Positions 44,337 through 56,400 of a DNA stretch of 64,000 bases are shown in pieces (position 1 is the stretch's first letter; each line of letters begins with the position of its first letter). The stretch covers positions 60,748,084-60,812,083 of the forward strand of contig OZ035961.1 of NCBI GenBank assembly GCA_964034945.1, written 5' to 3'. The stretch is from Chrysopilus asiliformis (Eukaryota; Arthropoda; Insecta; Diptera; Rhagionidae). A program made the translations under genes and the position numbers. The notes under the pieces were generated by a model. The model was not told the origin of the DNA. It was given only the letters and a program-made list of their open reading frames with translations, and ran no database searches.

Positions 44337-46314
44337 TCATTGAGTCACAAAAGACGAAAAACATCTATTCCGAAAAGTGCGATATGAGGTCTGGGATCGC
44401 ATATGGGTTGGAAGTGAATTCCACAAAATAACACCATGGACGAAAAGAGAACGGCTGAAGACAAGTGACCGATTTTTCGGTGTATGCAAAATTTGCATTC
44501 TACCAGAATTTCCTCTGATAATTAGATCTCCCAAGTAATCTGGGAAAAGGCCATTAACAATTTTAAATATTGCACAGAGAGTTCTTATTTTGTAGTAATT
44601 TGTTAAAGAACACCCAAAAATTGATGCTTGCACTCCAGAAATATGATCATATAGTCTTAACTCATGAATATATCTAAGGCACGCATTGAATGCCATTTGA
44701 AGTTTACGAAAGGTAGCTTGATTCATATTTGAAAAAATAACATCTGCATATAAGAAATGTGGAACTAGCAAACTTTTGACAAGAAGCATACGAGTATTAT
44801 GTGGAGTAAAGCTGTGCAAAAATCGGAGAGTGTTAAGTGTTCCATACACTCTTTTGCATATTAGTGAAACATGATCACACCATGCCAGACGATTATTAAA
44901 GATTAAGCCAAGATTCTTAACCGAATTAGCAAATTTAATTAGTTCATTAGAAAGGAACAGATTTGGTATAGCGCCTCTGTACGGTGTGTTTGTAATTAAA
45001 ATGGCTTGAGTTTTGCTGGCATTTAATATCAGCCCGTTGCTACTTGCCCATTTCTCAATGCTATTCAAATCACGGTTTATCTCATTAACCATTTCGCTCA
45101 ATTCTGATGGCTTGCAGGATAGGTAAATTTGTACATCATCGGCATACATATGATATTTACAAAACTTTATTTTACTATGGAGATCATCGATGAACATAGC
45201 AAATAACAGCGGCGCTAAGATAGTTCCAGCCATAATTCCAGAAGTAACAGGCTTAAAATTAGAATATTGATTATTCATTCTTACCGTTTGGAACCGATTA
45301 CAAAAGTAGTTGAACAATAATTTGACCCATGTAGTGGAAAACCCATAATAAAGATATAGCTTTTGACATAAAGCTATATGATTAATCATATCAAATGCTT
45401 TTGTGAAATCTAGTAAAATTAAGACTACAATGTCACCCTTGTCCAAACACCGAGAAATGTCCGTACTTATTTTCAGCAATGCTGTAGTTGTACTATGCTT
45501 AGCTCTGAAACCCGATTGTAATTTGTTCAATAGATTGTTATTCTCCAAGTAAGAATTAATTTGGCTTTTTAAAGGAAATTCAAATACTTTGGAAAGGCAT
45601 TTTTGAATACTGATCGAACGAAAATCTTTAGCATCAGTTGGATAAATGATTTTGGGAATAGGTGTGACAATTGAGTATTTCCAGGAGAAGGGATAAGTAG
45701 ATGTATCCCAGTGCATTAGATTTGATGCAGTAAAATGAATTAAAGACTTCCTCTACGGTTAAAAATTAGAAGGAAAATTTACTATTGGGGACATCATTAG
45801 GGCCAGTTAAGGGCAATACAACAGTAGTTTTTGGAAGATCCAAAAACACATCATTTAACACATCCGGTTCAATGTGACATTCAGCTGTATCATCACGGGA
45901 TTTACTCAAACCACACTCTCGTATATTTTTCCAAAGCTTCTTGTAAGGAATATTGGTATTAAGAGTCTTCATGTAATAAATTCGTTTTGCTCTTTTAACT
46001 TCAATTGTCACTTTGTTTCGTAGAGTTTTGTATACATTTTTATCGTAAGGATCGCGATGCTTGACCCATCTAACATACGCGCATATCTGTCTTGAATAAG
46101 CTTATGTATATGTTCACTAAACCATGGAACAGAGGGTGGCGGCTTAAAAGTTCTAACAATCGGTACATGGATATCATAAAGTTGTTGAATGAAATCATTA
46201 AAAAGGTTTAATTTACCATTTATATCTGGTATATGGTCTAAGCTATGCCAAGGAAGCAACTGAGCATTCTGAGACAAAGCTTTGCTGTCTAGTTTATGCA
46301 GTTGCTTCTGCAGA
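44337..46314 (-). pseudogene. Jockey/CR1-like ORF2, reverse transcriptase part
   Basis: Three consecutive frames (46277-46008, 46011-45766, 45716-44337) give the linker with PPSVPWFSEHIHKLIQDR and the reverse transcriptase. Motifs are DFRSISIQKCLSKVFE, QSGFRAKHSTTTALL, LLDFTKAFD, GTILAPLLFAMFIDDL and MYADDVQIYLS (catalytic Asp pair), then the C-terminal WNSLPTHMR region typical of Jockey/CR1-group proteins. There is no RNase H. Frameshifts near 46010 and 45740 make it inactive; the largest frame is still 459 residues. Confidence 0.85.
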
Positions 46315-46635
46315 GTATAATCATAGAATAATATATACTACGTAAATAGAAGGCTATCTCTCGGGGTTTTCCATATAACGATTTTCGGGAAAAAATTCTC
46401 TTGTGAGTGAAAAAGCAAGCTATCTCTTTTCGTCAGCGATAATAGTGGTCCTTATAAATACGCTTTGCAAAGAATGAGATGGCATGTTTGCTTTCTGAAT
46501 TCCTTTATGTAAGCATTGCCAGAATATCTACTTATTAATTTTTAGTACACAAGGAAAATAATAAATGTTTTGAAAAGTTAATTTAATTTAACAAAATAAA
46601 ACGACAATTATTAGGGCCGGGTGTTCAATTTTTCC

Positions 46636-46738
46636 GAACACGATACGATTGAATCGAGTCGTAAACTCCATGTTGTTGTTCATGTAAAACACTAACAACA
46701 ATATTGAATTTACGACTCGATTCAATCGTATCGTGTTC
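46636..46738. repeat. Perfect 30-bp inverted repeat, MITE-like hairpin
   Basis: Arms of 30 bp (46636-46665 and 46709-46738) start GAACACGATACGATTG and surround a 43-base loop. TAGGGCC occurs outside both arms (46611 and 46744), a possible target duplication. Confidence 0.65.
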
Positions 46739-46755
46739 GCCGATAGGGCCTCTGG

Positions 46756-47573
46756 CAGTGTTGGGCATCAATCAATTAAATTTTCAATTGACTAATCAAT
46801 TGATTGAAAATTTAATTGCAATTAATTTAATTGCAATTAAATTTAATTGCAGATTTTGCAATTAAATTCAATTGCAATTAAATTTAATTGCAATTAAATT
46901 AATTGCAATTAAATTTTCAATCAATTAACTTTTTTGCAATTAAATTTACAATTAAAAATTCAAAAACAAGGGCCTGTAAAAAAATGTACATTGAATGACA
47001 AATTTCAAAAAAAAATTGAAAAAAACTAACAATTTTCAATTAAGAATACAACTTTTTGTGATTATTTGTTTTAAACGCTGATTGCTGAAAAGTTAAATTG
47101 CCTCAAAACGACGGGGAGTCCCTTCCCTCCCACTCCCAACCCCTTCCCGATCCCGTCGTTTTGAGACAAATTAAATTTTCCCTCATTTCGATCGATTTCG
47201 ATCATTTTTCCATATAAAAAGATGAGTTGACTAAATTGAATTACCACGAAATATGGTGCACGATCCTTATAAATTATTAATCCTTTTAAATTTTGCTTTT
47301 CCAGAGCCGTTAATTAAAAGGTGTTAAAAATTCGAGATTTTGATTTTTTAAAGTTCATAAGATTTAATTGTTAATTGTACTAGTAATGATTGATCAAACA
47401 ATTAACAATTAATTAATTGTTAATTGTGAAAAATACAATTAACAATTGATTAATTGTTAATTGCAGAAATTTACAATTACAATTGATTAATTGTCAATTG
47501 CAGAAATCTACAATTACAATTGATTAATCGTTAATTGTTAATTGCACTGACAATTACGTTTTGCCCAACACTG
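46756..47573. mobile_element. hAT-type MITE rich in TTAATTGCAATTAA, TSD GCCTCTGG
   Basis: Termini CAGTGTTGGGCA and TGCCCAACACTG are inverted repeats. GCCTCTGG occurs at 46748-46755 and 47574-47581. Both flanks of the 818-bp element are dense in AATTGCAATTAA and TTAATTGTTAATTG words, an unusually low-complexity subterminal pattern. No transposase. Confidence 0.92.
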
Positions 47574-47617
47574 GCCTCTGGTTTAGATAAACTAAATTTT
47601 ATTTTATGAACATGAGC

Positions 47618-47781
47618 GCAAATCAGTAAAATAGCAAGAAAAAAGGTGATAGCTCATTGAAAATCCACATGGATGCGAACTAGACAAAAAAAATTAATCT
47701 CCATCCACCTTTTTCTAATGGATATTTTAATATGCTATGACCTTCTTTTTTCTTGCTATTTTTGCTATTTTACTGATTTGC
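47618..47781. repeat. Imperfect hairpin, MITE-like
   Basis: GCAAATCAGTAAAATAGCAA at the left is inverted at the right end, and the inner arms (AATCCACATGGATGCG and CATCCACC-type strings) pair partly. Confidence 0.6.
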
Positions 47782-47783
47782 TG

Positions 47784-48224
47784 GCCATGTAAATCCAGCA
47801 TTATATGTATATTTTTCTGCATTTATTGGTCCATCTATCAATGCTGACGGTAGTTGGCATGTGTTGAGGACCAAACTACAAAAGCATTACTTTGTGGAAC
47901 ACTAGTTGAGAAACGTCAAATGTTGGACGTTTTTGCACTTTATTTGCGTTTAACACTTTAATCCGATTTCAAAATCACACGAGGGTATTACTTTAATGCC
48001 CTTCTTTCACAAAAACCACTTTTAAAACGCGTACACTTTTTCTAAGTACCACTTTTGAAAACCCGATTTCACTTTTCGCCCGATTTCATCAATATTTTTT
48101 TCCTAAGATATTCCAGTGAAACCTTTTAAGGCATGATTATTAATAAAAAAAAAAACCCAGTGAAATCTTATTAAGGCATGACATGTTATGTGTGTATCTG
48201 GCATGCAATTTTGATTTTATAAGC
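47784..48224. other. P-element interior, nothing recognised
   Basis: No gene. A locally duplicated phrase, CCAGTGAAACCTTTTAAGGC and its variant, occurs near 48113 and 48160. Confidence 0.4.
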
Positions 48225-48365
48225 GGGTAATTTTGAAACATTTGTATGAAATAATAAAATTTGCTATTAGAAATATTAATAAAATTTGCTATAAGATTTC
48301 CAAAATCAAGAATTTGTATTATTGGAAAAAAATTTATTATTGGAAAAAATTTATATGGTAAATGG
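48225..48365 (+). repeat. Dispersed AT-rich repeat, partner of 37575-37700
   Basis: Reverse-complement match of the 37575-37700 block, with an internal duplication of AATAAAATTTGCTAT. Confidence 0.6.
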
Positions 48366-48769
48366 TTCTTTTTCTTCTAATTTTTACACGAAAAAAAATT
48401 TGGTAACAGACGTCATAAAATTTTGCAGAAAACTAGAAAGAGACAAATATATTATTTTTCAGTGGGAAAGACAGAATGCGGACACGGTACTTTTCTAGGA
48501 AAACTAGCATAAGGATTTGAATCTTATTTCCTGACCATAACCATGAAATTTTCAAACAATGTGTAGAAATTATTTTTAAAAGCTTTTATTTAGCTCGCTA
48601 TCTTGTCTGTCTTTTGTTTGCTTGTTTGTTTGTTTTTTTGTTTGTCGGGGTCAAATCTTGCAATCAAATTTTGACCCACTTCCACTCATCCGATTCACTT
48701 GAAATTTTGTACACTTATATAAGTCCGATGACAATACAATATTTTCTCTACTTCGTCCTTGTAAGGATA

Positions 48770-49370
48770 AGAGAAGGTCCTGTAAGGATAACGTGATTAT
48801 CCTTTTCTTCAAATTTTCCGGAAAAAAATCTATCCTGGGGGTCTTTGGGGTCGCTGAATCCGAATATGTCATTAAAAAGTCTATAAGGATAACGGAAGGT
48901 CCTGTAAGGATAACGTGATTATCCTTTTCTCTAAATTTTCCGGAAAAAAATCTATTCTGGGGGTTTTTGGGGTCGCTGAATCCGAATCTGTCATTAAAAA
49001 GTCTGTAAGGATAACGGAAGATCCTGTAAGGATAACGTGATTATCCTTTTCTCCAAATTTTCCGGAAAAAAATCTATTCTGGGGGTTTTTGGGGTCGCTG
49101 AATCCGAATCTGTCATTAAAAAGTCTGTAAGGATAACGGAAGATCCTGTAAGGATAACGTGATTATCCTTTTCTCCAAATTTTCCGGAAAAAAATCTATT
49201 GGGTTTTTGGGGTCGCTGAATACGATTCTCAATAATGACGTCTGTAATGACGACGGAAGGTCCTATAAGTGATTATCCTTTTTCTCAATTGTTCCGGGAA
49301 AAAATATATTCTGCGGGTTTTGGGGTTCGCTGAATACGATTCTCAAGTTAAAAAGCCTGTAAGGACATCT
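48770..49370 (+). repeat. 122-bp minisatellite array, locus 3
   Basis: GTAAGGATAACGTGATTATC recurs at 48785, 48907, 49029 and 49151 (period 122). Units contain TTTCCGGAAAAAAATCTAT and GGGTCGCTGAATCCGAAT and are related to the arrays at 13224 and 27840. Confidence 0.9.
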
Positions 49371-49464
49371 CAAATGTAAAGCTATATATTCGAAGACTAA
49401 AAAGAACAAAATAAAAAAAAATAAAAAAAAAATTTTAAAAAAAAGTTTTTTTTTAAAAAAAGTG

Positions 49465-49632
49465 CACTAAAAAGAAAAAAATAATTTTCTGGACGCTGTG
49501 TATCACAAATATAAAAGCTTTTAAAAAGCGAGATAAAGCATAAAACAATAAAATAAACATTTATGTCGCTTTTTAAAAGCTTTTATATTTGTGATACACA
49601 GCGTCCAGAAAATTATTTTTTTCTTTTTAGTG
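49465..49632. mobile_element. Foldback MITE with perfect 66-bp arms
   Basis: CACTAAAAAG...TTTTAAAAAGCG (49465-49530) is exactly inverted at 49567-49632 around a 36-base loop. The outer 23 bp are the same as part of the arms at 39051-39150/43798-43897. The flanks are A/T runs. Confidence 0.85.
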
Positions 49633-49851
49633 AATTTTTTTTTAATAAAAGCTTTTTTTTTTAAAAAAATTTTTTATTTTTTTTGTTCGAATCTTACATT
49701 TCAGTCAAAAGCATGTTAAATTGAACAACTTTAAAAAAATACGAGTGTTAAATTCGTTTGGTACTCACAAAATTTCAACAACTCTACGCTATATTAGGCA
49801 ACAATTGATATTTTTTCGTCAAACAGAGATCCAAAAGTCGCTGCCCGTTTT

Positions 49852-50247
49852 GTGCAGCTCCATCTGGATGAGATCAAGGAGTATTATGACTCATGGGGCA
49901 TTGCAATTAATAGTAATAAGTCAAAGCTAATTCACTTTAGAAACGCGTCTGGAAGGGGTCCATCGGGTACTGCCAAAATATGTTCTAACCTCTCTATCTC
50001 TCTGGGTGGTCGAGAACTTCGGCCCAAGGATAAGATTAGATATCTGGGTGTCAATTTTAATAAGGTCTTAAAGTTCAATGACCATGTTAAGGAATCCCTA
50101 AGAAAAGCAAATAAAGCTTATATGTCTATCGCCTCGTTAATGCGCCCGAAAAGCATGCTTTCTCCAATGACAAGGATGCTCTTATATAAGCAGTTGATAA
50201 AACCGATTCTTATTTACTGTTATCGGATTTCAAGCTGTATCAGATAG
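49852..50247 (+). pseudogene. Jockey-like reverse transcriptase, C-terminal fragment
   Basis: The frame reads QLHLDEIKEYYDSWGIAINS, NKSKLIHFRN, IRYLGVNFNKVLKFNDHVKE and MLLYKQLIKPILIYCYRI, the thumb/connection part that follows the YADD box in Jockey-type enzymes. It has no catalytic residues. Confidence 0.75.
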
Positions 50248-50292
50248 ACTATGCACTCTACGCATGCGAGGTAAGTAAAACACATATTCATA

Positions 50293-50400
50293 GACTTTAA
50301 AACCTCCTATGATAGCCTAGTCAGGGTAGAACTTTATAAAGTCATGAGAGATCTCGGTATCCCAAATAAATTGATAAGACTGTGTAGGGATCTCTGTCTC
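50293..50400 (+). pseudogene. Reverse transcriptase fragment, first catalytic motif
   Basis: An open stretch reads IDFKTSYDSLVRVELYKVMR followed by DLGIPNKLIRLCRDLC, like motif A of non-LTR reverse transcriptases (Asp followed by FKxxYDS). In a normal gene it would precede the fragment at 49852-50247, so the order is scrambled or two elements are involved. Confidence 0.6.
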
Positions 50401-50480
50401 TGGTGAGAGACATTAGTAGCGCCGAAAGAGAGAGTGAGATGTCATTACTTTCATAAATTATAAAGGAGCAAAAAAAATCC

Positions 50481-51632
50481 ATATCGCACAAAAAAACATT
50501 TAAAATGTTAAAATTTTGTGTTGAGAACTGAGCGATGGGGTCTTTTGGTTATATTCAAAATACTTTAATAAAAAAGAGCCATATCCAGCCATAAGGGTCA
50601 GTTGATGACAGTCACTGAGACATGATTGATCTTATCAATTGCCGTGTGCCTGACGATTAGACTTGCGCGACTAAAAATATGAGTTTTGTGTACTTAACAT
50701 TCGTTTCATAAATTTGTACAAAGATTACCGAATCAAAACTCATTTCACGATTCCTTACCCAAAAACAACTGTTAGTTGAAATGTTCATCTATATACTAGA
50801 GACCTTATTACGCTTTCTGAGGGGTACGATTCCGGGTGCTAGGTTTGGCTAGGAACTTTAAATTTGACAAAGAGCTTTTCTCAAAAAATGAAAACTAAGT
50901 TCGTTGATGAGCAAAATTAATCCAACCCTTCCAGAAACTCTCGTTCAAATGAAAATATTTTTGAGATTCTCTGGAAAACGGTGCGTAAGGTCAAAAAATT
51001 ATAAATGCTAGAAAAACTCTTACACAACTCTTCCATCCAACTTAATTAGATTTGACCACTCCTTCTCACGCCTATAAATCTGCCTTTTTTTATGGCGATT
51101 GCCTAAAGGCCACATTTTAGGATGCAATCAAGCATTTTTAATTTGACCGCAATTCGAAATGAATACCTCTTAATATTTCTTAAATTTGTCACATAAAAAT
51201 TGTCCAAGGATGCGTAAGCATCTAAGGAGAAACTAGACTTTTTGAGAATAAATACTCTGTTAAATAAAAACCTTAAAATTTCCTGTACATATAATCGTGA
51301 GTGTACTGTACAATACTTTTGATACTACGTACTTCATATAAGAAACCAAAAAGTCTGTAGAGTGGATTGTTGAAAGCTTTGAGGCTCGTAAATGTACAAA
51401 TTTATAAAACGAATGTTAAGTACACAAAACTCATATTTTTAGTCGCGCAAGTCTAATCGTCAGGCACACGGCAATTGATAAGATCAATCATGTCTCAGTG
51501 ACTGTCATCAACTGACCCTTATGGCTGGATATGGCTCTTTTTTATTAAAGTATTTTGAATATAACCAAAAGACCCCATCGCTCAGTTCTCAACACAAAAT
51601 TTTAACATTTTAAATGTTTTTTTGTGCGATAT
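50481..51632. mobile_element. Long-TIR non-autonomous element, about 240-bp arms
   Basis: The left arm (50481-50720, ATATCGCACAAAAAAACATT...) and right arm (about 51385-51632) are nearly perfect inverses. TA lies at each boundary (50482-50483, 51631-51632 on the + strand), fitting a Tc1/mariner-type target. The centre contains an old, diverged DINE half (50815-51075). Confidence 0.8.
50815..51075 (+). mobile_element. Ancient diverged DINE-like segment
   Basis: Compared with the young copies, GATTCCGGGTGCTAGG, AACTAAGTTCGTTGATGAGC and GGAAAACGGTGCGTAAGGTC keep the order of the conserved blocks but with heavy substitution and no microsatellite. Confidence 0.5.
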
Positions 51633-51709
51633 AATTTTCTATGGGCCTCGAGCTTAATTATGACAAATTCAATTGATAAAAATGATTCATCGCTAATGAT
51701 ATTGTTAAT

Positions 51710-52018
51710 GGCCGCGTTCTCACGTAGGTGAAATCAACCGAGTTACTCTGGGTGAAAAACTCTGCTTGCGTTCTCACGTAGTGTTTTTCAACTTTTGCGC
51801 TGCAGTGTATTTACACATGCTGTGTCAATGTGTGCGTGTAGCAAGAAAATCTTTGTGAATCCCCACCATTGAACTCTATGTGTGTATGTGTTTTCAACCA
51901 AGTTCACCCGGCCTAGCCAGCAGATGAATTCCCCTCATACACCCGATAGCGTCTGGCCAGTAAAATCGAGTGGAAAGTTGGTGAAGTCAACCAGTTTCCA
52001 CCACGTCTGAACGCGGCC
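51710..52018. mobile_element. MITE of 309 bp, 3-bp TSD, possibly Harbinger-type
   Basis: GGCCGCGTTC and its inverse GAACGCGGCC bound the element. AAT is duplicated at 51707-51709 and 52019-52021. GTTCTCACGTAG recurs internally. A 3-bp duplication suggests PIF/Harbinger, tentatively. Confidence 0.65.
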
Positions 52019-52320
52019 AATGAATACTTTTATTTTTGAAAGGGATTTTTCAACTTACCAAATTTTAATTCAAAAATCGCGCCATTTGCACAAACTAATT
52101 TTTAGTACAATACTAAAAATGTTTGTGTGGCAATGTTGTCAATTTGACGTTTCTCGTCTTGTGTTGTCACAAATAAAGCAAATTAAAAATTGATAGTTTC
52201 CTGTAGAAATCGAAGTCGATTCTGATTTAAAATTAATGTATGAGTTTCATTCCAATGTCAGTTATAAAGCTAAATTTTTTCCCTACAGATTAACCGTGGC
52301 AATTATTGATATTGGTGTTT

Positions 52321-53249
52321 ATACCGGTATGGTGAAACCAAAGGGTATACTAACTTTGCCTTACCGTTTGTAACGCCAAGATTCCGTTATCACACACAAA
52401 AATGAATTACACCAGTGTGTTTAGAATGATAAAAAAAATTGAATTTAGCATGTCCGTCCGTCCATCCGTCCGTCCGTCCATCCATCCATCCATCCATCCA
52501 TCCATCCATCCATCCATCCATCCATCCATCCATCCATCCATCCGGTCGTCTGTCTGTCTGTCCGTCTGTCTGTTCGTCTGTCTGTCTGTCCGTCTGTCTG
52601 TCCGTCTGTCTGTCCGTCTGTCCGTCTGTCCGTATGTCTGTCCGTCTGTCTGTCCGTCTGTCTGTCCGTCTGTCTGTCTATCTGTCTGTCCGTATGTCTG
52701 TCCGTCTGTCTGTCTATCTGTCTGCCCGTATGTCTGTCCGTCTGTCTGTCTGTCTGTCCGTCTGTCTGTCCGTCTGTCCGTCTGTCCGTCTGTCCGTCTG
52801 TCTGTGCGTCTGTCTGTCTATCTGTCTGTCCGTCTGTCTGGTCGTCTGTCTGTCTGTCCGTCTGTCCGTCTGTGGCGCGGATTGCGGGCGTATGGATTGA
52901 GCTAGAGACTTGAAATTTTGCGTGGATCCGTTTTTCGTAAAATGCGAGGCTAAGTTCGTTAATGGGCAAAAATGGACCATTAGGGGGGGTACCCCCCATA
53001 CGAACGAAAACGTTTTTTGCGAATATCTCAAAAACGGTGTATCTTATCAAAAAAGTGCAAGAACAAAAGTTATTTAGGATATAATTCTACATAAAACTCC
53101 CATACATCAAAATCCGAATGGAATAAATTTAAAAAAATCTTATTGGAAAGTTTGACTTCAAAGTGGAATTTTGATACGCCGTTCAATTAAATCACCATAC
53201 GGGTTTTCAATAATTGCCAGATTGGCAATTATAGCTTTTGTTATGTTTT
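52321..53249 (+). mobile_element. DINE/Helentron-like element with giant microsatellite
   Basis: Starts TATACCGGTATGGTGAAACC and ends TTTTGTTATGTTTT. All conserved blocks are present. The microsatellite (52450-52873) is over 400 bp: an ATCC run (about 52477-52540) followed by GTCY units. Confidence 0.92.
52450..52873. repeat. ATCC/GTCY microsatellite inside the DINE
   Basis: About 16 CATC units, then about 80 GTCT/GTCC tetramers with occasional GTAT, GTGC or CTAT changes. Long frames across it are artefacts. Confidence 0.95.
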
Positions 53250-53404
53250 CTTATTGCAGCCGTGGAGTGAAATACTGGTTGAGTGTGTACCTGAATAGGA
53301 TTTCCACACCACCTCGGAGGTACCTATTTGGCGCGTTACCAATTTTTTTATATGGCTGGTTCCCCTTTAGGCCTATTACCATAAAAAAATCAAAAATAAT
53401 TCAA

Positions 53405-53465
53405 GCGTAATAATTCAAACAAAGGCTAATAATTCAAACAAAGGCTAATAATTCAAACAATAATC
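53405..53465. repeat. Three 20-bp tandem units
   Basis: TAATAATTCAAACAAAGGC repeated just downstream (3') of the P-type transposase stop codon. Confidence 0.85.
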
Positions 53466-53471
53466 AAACAC

Positions 53472-56400
53472 CTACAGGTGGGAAACATGTAGTAGCTTCT
53501 GTCGCGAACTTCGTATTTGAAGACTACTATTAAAATTCTTAATAATATAGTAAATTCTTGCTCTTATATATAGATTAAGTAAAAATGATTTATCAAAATT
53601 CTCACAACATTGATATGTTGGGACTAAATTCAATTTATCGAATATTGTTTTTACAATGCCCTGGCATATTGATTTTGGAAATTCTTTGCAAAATTCATAT
53701 TCAAGACGTTCTATATATTCCACGAAGCCTTTGATTGGAACTTCCAAATGACAATTTTCGTATTCTTTGAACGAAATAAAAACTGAATTTTCGCATGGAT
53801 CATTTTCTTGCTGTTTGCAGTCATGCTGGTTCTTTAATTTTTTTGCCAAATACCCACAAAAATATTCAAATGCATCTTGTTGGGCGCAATCAACACGTTT
53901 GAAATCAGTAGGCATAGCTACCGGTATGAAGCAATTATTTGATGCCGTGAACTTTGGCGAAGGTACAACATTTAATTGGGAACCGAGCCCAGCATCAAAG
54001 CTAAAATCATTTCCGATTTCGCAATTTCCACTATTGGTAACCGATATCAGTTTCAAGCCAAAAGATTTCTTAAATGATCTTGTAAACTGTGTTGGTGTTA
54101 TATTTTTGGCATGTCCACTTTGGCTTCTCATAAGTGAAAAAAAGTTTTCTAGACAATCTTGATTTAGACGTCTTGTGAATAAAAAAGTGATACCATCTTT
54201 CTTTAATTCTGTCCATAGCCACTTCAAGCTCCTAAGAGTAGTTATCCAGCCCTTTAGACATCTAATTCTATTTGTCACATCAACGCCAAAAGATGTCTTT
54301 ACTTGAATGCTTGAAATAAAATCAATATTGGCATTTAAAAGGTCTAGCTGCTCTGTGGAACCTCTAAATGCACGTTTTGCAATTTTAGGTTGCTTATGTT
54401 GTGACGAATTCATTAAGTCAAAAATAGTGTCCCATTTTTCAATAAATTCGGCGGTATCTATAGAGGTAGAAGAAGATATAGTTCTACTGTAATGGGTGTA
54501 AATCGCGCTCGCGCATGTCCTGCTTAGCAATTGTGTAGCTAATTTAACCCGCATTTTCTGAAAATTATCTGGGCTTATGTGGGCCATAGTTAATTTTGGT
54601 GCCAATTTATAAGTTCTTTTTGAATCAGATTCGTAGAATTCTCTTACGTCATTGAATTTTGCAAATTTATGCCCTTCGAAGCAAAAGTCATACTTCAAAA
54701 AATTGTTTCTCACACTTTTAAGTAGGTGAGGTGGGTCAAACATATAACAAATTTCCTTGCCGTGCGCCTCAAATATTGGCATACTTTTATTATCCACCAA
54801 TATATCGAACAATTTACTAAAGTTCGTACCCTGGTCGGATATTATGGCATGGGGCTGTAATCCGAACTCTAACAATAATTTAATTGCTTCAAACAACAGC
54901 TCTTTTATGGTTTTTTCATTACATGGCCCGTGGGTAAATATATACCCTAAAGGATGTTTCCAATTGTAGCATATTCCATGGGCCATCAAAACAAGGGCAT
55001 ATTTTGCTGGCTTATTTGTTTTTGTTTTGCCATCATCTTCTAAACCAACAAAATTATCAAACAAGCGCGAATAAGTAATATTGCTTTTTAGTGATATTTC
55101 GTCTATACATATTGTGCAATGCTTCGCATTTTTAGATAAGGTTTCGAGGTTCAAGGCTAAGGCTTTAAAATAATTGCGATTTAAGCCGGGTTGAGATGGC
55201 CAGTTTCTGGTATGCTTTGTGAGTGTAGAATAAGATGGCAATGCTAGTGTTTTGGATACAAACCTGTAGCTGGCTGGACTCGAATAGTACAGCGATAGAG
55301 CGAAATTTTTAATATGTGGTGAAAACCTTCTCCCCTTTTTCTTCCTTGGCAAATTATCTAGCTGGTTTTCCACTAGTTTGTAAAAATCAGAATTAAAGAG
55401 CCTCTGAGCATTTTTTTAAAATTACTTGTAGAATCAAGATCTTTTTTTAACAATTTAATTTCTTTATTCTTTCCTGATACCTTGCGTTGCAGCTTTTTTA
55501 GTTTTGTTTTCAAGGTATTTATTTCTAACAGTAACGTTTCATTGATCCTTGGCCCAGGGTCACCAATTGAAACGTGAGCAATGGAAGCTTCAGGGACTAC
55601 ATTTGCCAAATCAATATGACCAACCTCGATTGAAACGTGATCAATTGAATCTTGAGAGACAGCATTTGCCAAATCAATATCTTCAACCTCCATTGGTTCG
55701 GAAGGCTGGAAACTGTCATTTGAAATAAATTCAGCGACTGGAAACTCCTAGAATTTCGGACAACAAACAACCAAAAAAATAGGAAGATGAAAATTGAAAG
55801 ATGAAAATTGAAAGATGAAAATTGAAAGATGAAAATTTGGAGAAATAAAAGATTACAAGATGAAAATTTGGAGAAATAAGGAAAAATGATGAATCGAAAT
55901 AAGAGAAACTATTAGAATAAAAGTAACCTGAATTAAAAATTAGAAAATAAATTACAAATCCAATTTCACAAAATATAATAATAATAATAATAAAAAACTA
56001 TTGAATGTTTCCCATATTTTTTATTCGGATGTATTGATTATACAAATCTTAATCCAATAATCTGTTATACAAAAGAGATTTAATTCTACATAAATACTAT
56101 TTAGTGGACCATGCTTAGAATTTTTTTTTTTTATTATATACTACCTACTATTTATTCATTTTTAAATACTTAATACTTTCCCCAATATGTGACGAAAATA
56201 TCAATTGCTTACCATTTTATGAAGTGCAGGGGAATTTGGTATTTATAAAAAAATATTCTTGGCACAGAATATCTTATAAGCTATGTAGGTACCGGTTTTC
56301 TAGGAACTCGAGAAAGTGTCAGTTTGTATGGTGCAGGGGCAAGGAGTTATTCAATTGTGAGTTGTCGCGTTTACAGACGGGCGGATATTTTTAATTTAAA

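Noticed and set aside
52402..53050. Long Ser/Val/Arg- or Thr/Asp-rich open frames
   Set aside because: They are translations of the GTCY/ATCC microsatellite in both strands; periodic composition, not genes.
53767..54969. Plus-strand frames within 53.7-55.0 kb
   Set aside because: Antisense to the P-type transposase, with no family resemblance.
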